Shown here one piece after another: positions 57,338-64,000 of a stretch of 64,000 nt of DNA. The first letter of the stretch is position 1; the number at the start of each line of letters is the position of its first letter. The notes beneath the pieces are model-generated. The model was not told the origin of the DNA. It searched no databases and saw only the letters and a list, made by a program, of their open reading frames with translations. The translations under genes and the position numbers were made by a program. Source of the stretch: Globodera rostochiensis (taxonomy: Eukaryota > Nematoda > Chromadorea > Rhabditida > Heteroderidae); assembly GCA_018350325.1 (NCBI GenBank), contig JAEVLN010000023.1, forward strand, positions 373,001 to 437,000. The letters are read 5' to 3'.

Positions 57338-57898
57338 AAATTATTTATCGTACCAGCGTTTTCAGGCTATAAAATATTATATAGTTAGAAGGGTTTATTT
57401 AAATTAACAAAATGAATACATTAATAAGCATTTTTTAATAATATCGCAGCTAGATTTAAATAAATTATAGCGATAATTTATATTAATTAAAAATTTCATA
57501 TTTCTTTTGTTTGAAAAAAAGCTAATTAAACAAATTTCAATCTTTTAACCATTTTGATTTATACTTAGGTTTATGGAAAACAATTCAATTAAAGTTATGA
57601 TTTTTAATCATTAATATCTATTTAATGTTCAGTGCCATTCTGAAGGAAATATTAATAATATTCTTTGTAGTCTTGATACCTTTTAAAGATTAAATTTAAT
57701 TGCGCCCAAAAATATTGAATAAAAAATGGTGAACAATAGTGTTTGAAAAGCTTTTCAGCCACACGATCAACTTTTTTCTAAATGAGGAAATAATAAAATT
57801 AAGTTTTCAATTATGGCCTCGATAAATTGTCTATCCTTCAAAACAGTAAAGTGCGTTTTTCAATTAAGAATTTTTTTCCAATCGGCAGATAGCCAAAA

Positions 57899-57970
57899 TT
57901 AAATGCCATGGCGTCTGATTAATCGGTAGTACGCAATAAACTTGTCAAACCAATTCTTGAATAAAGCCAT
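57899..57970 (-). CDS. 23-codon ATG ORF
   Basis: The frame reads MALFKNWFDKFIAYYRLIRR then HGI and TAA: an amphipathic, basic, aromatic peptide with GC-rich codons. It could be a first exon or a peptide gene. No family is recognised. Confidence 0.3.
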   Translation of the reverse strand: MALFKNWFDKFIAYYRLIRRHGI

Positions 57971-58478
57971 TTAATAATGTTGAATTTATCTAATTAATAT
58001 TAGCAGAAAATGTTATCGTATGTTTAATTTTTAAAGAAATCTCAAAAGGGCTCCCTTTGCTTTTGAAAAATTCATTCACTAGAATGCCTCATTTCTACTA
58101 GAACATAAATTCCAAATAAAATTATTCAACAAATTTAACAGATTTACGCATTGCTTGAGAATGTTTGGTAACTGCCGTTTTCTGTCCTATTTTCAAATTA
58201 CATATTCAATATAAACATTATTGGTTTTGCAATGTTTTTAGTTATTACAATTTTATTAATAAATAGGAACTTTTTTTCTTTTTGGGTGCTTTCGATTTTT
58301 ATGAAGAGTGGTCTTCTTATCTTTGAATTTTACAATTTTTTAGATAATCAATTAATTGCTAGAAAAATGCTGGTCATTTTTTTGCATTCAAAACTTTCAT
58401 TTAATTCTTTTTTTATTTACATTCTTCGTTTTCTAATTGATCATAATTAGTATAGTTGTTTTGATATGATGAGAATGA

Positions 58479-58499
58479 CCCCCCCCCCCCCCCCCCCCC
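58479..58499. repeat. 21-base poly-C tract
   Basis: Twenty-one consecutive C (G on the minus strand) in AT-rich surroundings. Long G runs form G-quadruplexes and are unstable without specialised helicases (DOG-1/FANCJ in C. elegans). The exact length may be affected by sequencing. Confidence 0.95.
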
Positions 58500-59136
58500 G
58501 GATGTTCTTCAATTGTACTTCTTTACGCCAATGTCCAAATTTGAATATTCAAAATATTTATTAATTTATATAAAATGAAATATTTTGCGTTTTTAGAGTA
58601 ATTACTTTATGTCGTTTTTAGTAATGATTAAAATTTTGAACATTTATACATATAATTTTTACAATTCTTATTTATTATAATTTATCCAGAAACGAAAGAA
58701 ATTTTTTTCCGATTCGCATGGGTAATTGTTTTTTTTTTGATTTCTGTAATGGATCATTATTTAGTCGTGTACTTTTGTAGTCATTTATTAACATTGTTTG
58801 AATTAAACATTTGTTAATTAATTTTGTTATAACTTATCATTTCTTTATTTTTTGAATAATTTTTTTAAGATAAGCTTTTATTTATACCTAATATTTTGCC
58901 ACTGGACTTCTTATAATTAACATTTTTAGTGATTGATCAACCAACGCATTAACCAAATATTTTTCTTTTTATAAATAGATTTCAAACCATGTTTTAAAAA
59001 TCTATATGAATATGTGTACCAAGTTGATGAAACCGTCTTTTGGATTCGTGTTTGTCTCCAACATGTGGGTTCTATCGGCAATATCTTTTTTTATTATTAA
59101 TTCAGCATTGTATTATTAGTGGTTTCTTAATTTATT
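58500..59136. other. AT-rich spacer
   Basis: No gene or repeat seen between the poly-C tract and the second Fic exon. Confidence 0.5.
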
Positions 59137-59245
59137 TTAATGATACCGCCCCTCTGTCGCTAAACATGCGCTAGTTTGGTTTTCAATGAACTTGTTCATG
59201 AGCATGCTTGATGTCCTCCCATTTGCGTCAGTGTACGGATGGATG
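59137..59245 (-). CDS. Second Fic-type active-site exon
   Basis: A TCTTGTTCTTCAG acceptor precedes one codon-completing base, then IHPYTDANGRTSSMLMNKFI, ENQTSACLATEGRYH and TAA. HPYTDANGR corresponds to HPFxDGNGR of Fic AMPylases: His, Pro, Asp, Asn, Gly and Arg are kept, Phe is Tyr and the first Gly is Ala. LMN after the loop also fits the family. The Gly-to-Ala change may weaken the phosphate-binding loop. It lies 45 kb from, and opposite to, the first Fic exon, so at least two Fic genes or fragments are here. CG|GTATCA near the end could be a donor. Confidence 0.6.
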
Positions 59246-60204
59246 CTGAAGAACAAGATGAATTTTTTCTTTTTTTATCGCGGTTTTTATATGCACTATT
59301 TTATTCCGCAATTGCCTTTTTATTAAATTATTCTTTATGGCTTTACTATTTTTTATTAATTAATATTAAGTAGCTTGAATAAAAATAATTTAATACTTTT
59401 CTAAAAATTTCAATTTAATTTTATTTTTACTTATGGTTTATTCAAATAAATAATCTTTATAAAAATTAAAGATAGGAACCGATTAATTTTGTGATTTAGG
59501 ATTAATTATAATTTTTGAATGTTCAGTTAAAAAGCAATAGTGATTGTTATATTCAACTATATATAAAGTGTCATCTTGTAACTTTTTTAAAGGTTTGCAT
59601 ATTTGACCCCAACTTTTTTACTTTTATAGCATATCCTACTATTTAAGTTTAATTAAATTATAATAAATATGATTAACCTTATTTAAATTTTTTTAAAATC
59701 GATTTGACGAGAAATTGGTAAAAATCATGTCAGATTCGTGATAAACATCAAAAAGTTTCAAAAAGAACCAGTTTTTAAATAAGAAACGCCATGGAAGGCG
59801 ATGGATGAAATCAAGTTCGTAATATTATCAAATATAAATCGACTACAAAAATGCAAAATAAAAATGTGAAAATAACAGATAAAGTAAATGGCTCGTGGAT
59901 CCCGAGAATGAGTTATATAAATTCAAGAAGAAAAAAAAATGCATTGCAGCAGTTAGATTATTCAATTTTTTTAAGGATTATTAATTGTATTTAGGGTGTA
60001 ACATAAGTGTTGTCGCAAAATTTTTTTGCAAGAAATTTATTTTGTTAAATTCAACAAAATACTATCATGATTTGAATTATCCACCTTTATGATCTATAAA
60101 ATGTTGTCCTTTTATTTTAGTAAGTAAAAACCATAATTATATATAAGCTTTTTATTTTTTGACAAATACTTTGCTTTCTGATTAATTTTTGGATTTTCCC
60201 GCAG

Positions 60205-60262
60205 TCAAGCTGCATGTACGTTCTCTTGTGGGGATGGAGACCGTGATGCATTTTTTATTTAA
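60205..60262 (+). CDS. Thrombospondin type-1-like exon
   Basis: TTTTCCCGCAG is a good acceptor; the frame then reads QAACTFSCGDGDRDAFFI and TAA. CTFSCGDGDRD fits the core of TSP1 repeats (CSxTCGxGxRxR), which occur in secreted and adhesion proteins. The upstream WSxW part would be in an earlier exon, not found. The premature stop after 18 codons suggests either a splice site I cannot see or a dead copy. Confidence 0.4.
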
Positions 60263-60747
60263 TAATTTGGTTAAAACCCTAAGTTGCATTGTTAAATGTT
60301 ATTTTTGAATTAATTTTACTATTTTTTATATTTGATCTTTTTTATTTGATGATGCTGTATTTGTAGGAGAACAATACTCTTAAAATTATATGTAATCGTA
60401 TAGCCCAAAACAACAAACAAACCAATTTATTTAGTTTGCGCTCATTTTATTATTTTAAAAAGTTTTTTTATGGCTTATTTGAGTTTATCATATTTATTGC
60501 TATTTACATTTCAAATTTTCATAAATCAGTTATTATACATGAATATTTTGAGTGGCGTTATTATTCTGTTGATCTCATCTTGCATTTGCACTTACTAAAA
60601 ACTTATTTTTAGAGCTTTATTAATTAGTATATAAAGTTTTAAGCAATTTTGTTTTAAATAATTTATTTTATTTATTTTAATACAATTAATTTTAATTTAC
60701 TCTACTTTTGTATTAAGTTAATTATTATTAATAGAATTTTATTTTTA

Positions 60748-60822
60748 AAGGCTTGTCCAGGTCAAATCGATTCCATCTTCCATGGCGGAGCACATTCTAC
60801 CGATTTAGGTCATTTTTATTAA
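60748..60822 (+). CDS. Exon-like island on +
   Basis: The frame reads KACPGQIDSIFHGGAHSTDL then GHFY and TAA; CTTGTCCAG could be the acceptor. A second plus frame reads RSNRFHLPWRSTFYRFRSF. No family is recognised. Confidence 0.32.
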   Translation, partial: KACPGQIDSIFHGGAHSTDLGHFY

Positions 60823-60888
60823 TCATTCATTTGGCCATTTTGTCCATTTGACGAATATTTTAAATTTAATTGGGGTGTTAAACAAAAT

Positions 60889-61065
60889 TTAAGATGCTAT
60901 CGTATTTTCTGTCGCTCTTGGTAGCATTTGATTAATCTGACAGCTGGTGCCAACCTTTTCCAAGCGCCCAAAAAATTTGTTCCCAGCTTCTTTAGCTCGT
61001 CTTATTGAAGAATACATTTCTCTAAAGAGGCAAAAAAGCGTGCCGGCGCAAAAGGAAATTAGCAT
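60889..61065 (-). CDS. 58-codon ATG ORF, possible exon
   Basis: A complete minus frame: MLISFCAGTLFCLFREMYSS, then IRRAKEAGNKFFGRLEKVGT and SCQINQMLPRATENTIAS, TAA. A TTTGCCTCTTTAG acceptor lies inside it at about 61024, so the true coding part may be only the last 43 codons. If taken whole, the first 14 residues look like a signal or membrane segment. Plus frames over the same bases also look partly protein-like (TAGANLFQAPKKFVPSFFSS). No family is recognised. Confidence 0.45.
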   Translation of the reverse strand: MLISFCAGTLFCLFREMYSSIRRAKEAGNKFFGRLEKVGTSCQINQMLPRATENTIAS

Positions 61066-61140
61066 TCAATCATTCTCTTTTTTAGCATGAAATAACAAAA
61101 TGCATGAAAACAAAATTTAATAGCTAAAAACTTCTCACAG

Positions 61141-61207
61141 CCCCACCGAAACCTTCAGGAGCCCCGAATCGCCGACTTATGAAAAACCAAAAGAAAATCA
61201 CCTTTAA
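61141..61207 (+). CDS. Exon after CTTCTCACAG acceptor
   Basis: Three frames are possible; one reads PTETFRSPESPTYEKPKENH with GC-rich third positions and ends TAA. Another reads PPKPSGAPNRRLMKNQKKIT. Pro-rich in either case. The acceptor is strong. Confidence 0.42.
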
Positions 61208-61747
61208 CGTACATATTAATTAATCTAGTTTTTCATCTTTTTCTGCTTTGTTCGAATTGTAAGTATTTTAAAAAGTTAAAAAAATTGAGTTTTATAAATT
61301 CGATCTTATACTTCAAAAATAACAATTAATAATTAATGATATAAAGGAGTAAAGCTGCACCAATGATTAAAATACATTTAAAATGATAAATTCATTCATA
61401 TCGTCTTAAAACAAATATTTTAATGGAAAAATAAATTAAAAACATGAAATTTATGGTTAAAAATAAATGTATTTAATTGCAATAAAACGAATAAATTTTA
61501 TTAAAAAGATATTAAAGAATTAAACAATGCTAGTATGTGTAATAATTATGTAATTTATTAAGCAATAAAAAGTGAATTACTTAAAACAAAAAAGTTTTAC
61601 ATTTGCACAAAATTTTATTAAAAAAATACACAACAATTTTTAAAAATCAGTAAAAATGCATATACGTTAAAATTTTTGTTCCTTGACGCATTTCAGTGAC
61701 AATTTTTAAAATATTTTCCTGCAGAATTTTATGACATTTAATAGGAG

Positions 61748-61785
61748 GGGGTCGGCGGTGCCGATAGACGCCGCCGGGAAAATTT
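61748..61785. repeat. GC-rich module, copy 2
   Basis: Starts GGTCGGCGGTGCCGATAGAC and ends CCGGGAAAA; partner of 10215-10256. It lies about 100 bases from the CCAGAAATCAG patch and may belong to the same decayed element. Confidence 0.6.
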
Positions 61786-61889
61786 TTTTGATTTTTGATG
61801 ACAATTGTTATGAAAATTGGCCCAAGAATGAATAATTTTGCAAAAATGGCTATTTGTAAATGATGTTGTATATAAAAATTTTAACTTGT

Positions 61890-62052
61890 GAATTTCTGGT
61901 TTTTTTCTGGTTTTTTCTCTAAAAAACCAGAAGCCAGAAATCAGAATTCTGGTTGCAAAAAAACAGAAAACCAGAAATCAGAATTCTGGTGCCCAAAATC
62001 ACCAGAAATTCTGATAAATCAGAAAATCAGAACAGAACAGAGCACATCCCTG
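61890..62052. repeat. CCAGAAATCAGAATTCTGG low-complexity patch
   Basis: Repeated CCAGAAATCAGAATTCTGGT units in direct and inverted order (for example CTGGTTTTTTCTCTAAAAAACCAG). This is a third motif family with the same architecture as the CGGTTCGG and CGAGACC patches. The ORF across it is repeat-derived. Confidence 0.65.
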
Positions 62053-62361
62053 GTAAACAAGGTTTTTATTGATATGTAATCTTTGTATTTTATTAAAAGT
62101 TAAACGATATGATTATTTGATAAATTATTTATTTATTTTTTCTATTTAAAGATTAATTCTCGCAAAATCAAATTTGTATTTTATAACTCATTTTTTCTTT
62201 GCTTTTATAATTGCTTTAATAGCATAATATTGTTTATTTATTTCAATTTTTTCTATTTCCAAATTCTGTGAACCGACTCAAAATCGGATAATTTGAAAGC
62301 TTTTTGCCAATGGAAAAGCTGTAAACGTGTGTCCAAGCCCAAAACGTTCGGCCTTCCAGGC

Positions 62362-62400
62362 AGCCCGAACGATCAGCCCGAACGATCAGCCCGAACGATC
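62362..62400. repeat. 13-bp tandem repeat, 3 copies
   Basis: AGCCCGAACGATC three times, followed by a partial AGCC. The surrounding island (62335-62420) is GC-rich and is open in plus frames (KPKTFGLPGSPNDQPERSA). Thirteen is not a multiple of three, so a frame changes with copy number. Confidence 0.85.
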
Positions 62401-62419
62401 AGCCAGTAGCTGCACGTAG

Positions 62420-62930
62420 ATAAAGAAGGATTTTTTTTTTGTAGAATTTATATTTTGATTCTCACAAAAAATTTATAAAGTTTTCTTCTACTAGCCTGAA
62501 ATGAATAGTATGAATTTTATGTGATATTTTTTTAATTTTGAAAGCCAAATTTAAAAAATCCAATCTTTCTAAAATATTTTATTAGGAAAACTTTATTTAT
62601 GGCTGAAATCTTCAAAAGGTTGGCATTGATTCTTTATAAATTATAAATTTTATTATGTTTTTCTTTATTTAACCATTTATTTTTTTATTTCCCATTAAAT
62701 TCTGATTATTAAACAAAATATTTAATTGTACGATTTAATACTAACAATGTTTTAATCTCTTTAACTTTTACAATTATTCCTTGTTGTTAAATTAATATTT
62801 GGTTTTGATTTTGGTAAGATTTTTAGTAAAATGTACCGTTGCTGGACTTGCACCGAGAATTAGAGAACGACAATTTCTATGTTATTAAACTTATTTAATA
62901 ATTGAATTTTCTAATAAATATTCATTAATT
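62420..62930. other. AT-rich spacer
   Basis: One small island at 62828-62880 (plus frames MYRCWTCTEN or VPLLDLHRELENDNFYVIKL). Confidence 0.4.
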
Positions 62931-63014
62931 GCAGGTTCCAACATTTTATTTTCCTGCCTTTCTTCATTTTGACTGCCTTCATTTTCGCATCCTCCATTTT
63001 CGCCTCAATCTGCA
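62931..63014 (-). CDS. Lys/Met-rich helical exon candidate
   Basis: After TAAAATTAG the minus frame reads QIEAKMEDAKMKAVKMKKGR then KIKCWN. Spacing of Met and charged residues fits an amphipathic helix or coiled coil. The plus strand, after TTAATTGCAG, reads FYFPAFLHFDCLHFRILHFR, a less natural sequence. No family is recognised. Confidence 0.38.
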
Positions 63015-63339
63015 CTAATTTTATGCAGAATTTATTGTTTTCAAATTGAAGACTTTGATGCACAGTCAGTTAAAATTACGCAATTTTATAATTATCAAAT
63101 CTTTCATAATATCTATAATTTTTAATTGATTGTTAATTACTATTAGATGTAGTTTTATTTATGTTATACCGCTTTTCTAATTAATTGTCAAAAAAATTAT
63201 TATTTCTTTGAGCCATTTTAAAATTATCATAATTTCATTTAAATCATTTATGTCGAAATAATAATATAAATTTTGATTTTCATACTGCATATTAACTGCA
63301 ATTTTACAACTTTTTGTTTGTGAGATATATTTTTGGTTT

Positions 63340-63455
63340 AGGAGATGTAAAAGCCAGATTCTGTTTGCATTTTGATTTTAAATATATTAATAATAAAAAG
63401 CTTGGTAAATCGAACACGTCGCAGTAAATGAGTCGGGCTTTGGAAGTTACTAGAT
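63340..63455 (-). other. Exon-like island, last in window
   Basis: The minus frame reads SNFQSPTHLLRRVRFTKLFI; the plus frame reads IEHVAVNESGFGSY to TAG. No splice pair decides. Confidence 0.22.
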
Positions 63456-64000
63456 TAAGTTTATTTACAATGTTTTTTAATTTTTTTGTTTTTTAATATT
63501 ATTTTAATTTATTTTTGTCTACTTTTAATTACTATTTCTTAACGATGCTATACGAACTCAAATTATTTAAATTCTTTATTTATTTAAAGAATTAAAAAAA
63601 CGTTTCTCCAAACTAAATGCTTATGTTATTTCTTTAGTTGATTCAACAAATTAAACTTTTTAATATAATTTTGTATTTGTACAAATATAAGCTTCATTTT
63701 ATTTAGAATCTCAATTTTTGTAATTATTTTTACTTTTTAATAGTAATATTTGTACATAATAATCTGCTATTTTACATAGAATTTTAGATTTTGTAATTAT
63801 TTTTTTGTTGTAAGTATATCACTTTCTAATTGCTTACTTTTGTCATCCAGTTCAACTTTGTATGATTTATTTTAAATATTTTTTTGATGACAAAATAATA
63901 ATTTTTAACTTTTCTCCATACTTGCAGCTTTTAATTACATACTTGATTTTTAAATAACTAATAAAATGTGTTTATTACACAGTAAAATTAAAGTAATCGA

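Noticed and set aside
61888..62079. 63-codon ORF rich in KxxPEARNQNS
   Set aside because: It follows the CCAGAAATCAG repeat units and is not a gene.
1..64000. CRISPR array, operons, phage or bacterial origin
   Set aside because: No spaced direct repeats, no ribosome-binding sites or gene clusters; retroelement and splice signals show a eukaryote.
1..64000. Ciliate micronuclear (scrambled) genome
   Set aside because: The island pattern is similar, but BEL/Pao elements belong to animals, frames use normal stop codons and many islands have GT-AG edges. Fragmented germline genes in an animal remain possible and are listed as a hypothesis only.

Overview
The window is an AT-rich (roughly three quarters or more A+T) eukaryotic sequence, most likely from an invertebrate and probably a nematode. 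The grounds are a decayed BEL/Pao retroelement with a truncated envelope-like gene, a hAT transposon with a BED zinc finger, splice acceptors of the TTTTCAG type that nematodes favour, very short candidate introns (41, 60 and 66 bases) and a 21-base poly-C tract of the kind known from nematode genomes. No long intact gene is present. Organism assignment is inference; no rRNA, trans-spliced leader or mitochondrial marker was found.

The dominant structure is an archipelago. Short islands (about 40 to 180 bases) of higher GC, with open frames that read like protein, lie in AT-rich sequence with no other recognisable content. Many islands start just after a good 3' splice site and several end at a 5' splice site or stop codon. 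They occur on both strands in alternation, so they cannot all belong to one gene. Recognisable ones are two Fic/AMPylase active-site exons (14.19 kb on +, 59.14 kb on -), an ankyrin-repeat exon (27.83 kb, -), a thrombospondin-type-1-like exon (60.2 kb, +), cysteine-rich exons (10.7 kb -, 53.75 kb +) and a short secreted ORF with an insulin-B-like CGEHLV motif (26.1 kb, -). Most others have no family I recognise. For many islands more than one frame or strand is open, so the peptide readings are provisional.

Layout. 1-10 kb: islands, a 33-bp minisatellite and a possible three-exon gene (2944-3446). 10.07-10.66 kb: a TIR element. 11-14.3 kb: islands, a dispersed repeat and the Fic exon. 14.57-15.29 kb: a TA-flanked MITE. 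16.7-22.7 kb: two 1.3-kb direct copies (17.48 and 20.24 kb) and a duplicated 35-base exon. 22-32.6 kb: islands. 33.22-39.97 kb: a near-perfect 3.38-kb tandem duplication whose right edge lies nine bases inside a hAT element. 39.96-41.01 kb: that hAT element with CGGTTCGGTTT arrays and an 8-bp target duplication. 42-43.4 kb: a duplicated 64-bp island and a small two-exon model. 44.2-46.3 kb: BEL/Pao fossil on the minus strand. 46.4-64 kb: a tRNA-like relic, islands, poly-C, the second Fic exon and three low-complexity repeat patches.

No operon, CRISPR array or bacterial-type gene is present. How the islands relate (very long introns of interleaved genes, dispersed exon duplicates and pseudogene debris, or germline-type fragmented genes) cannot be decided from the window alone. 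RNA evidence and a protein search of each island would settle it.
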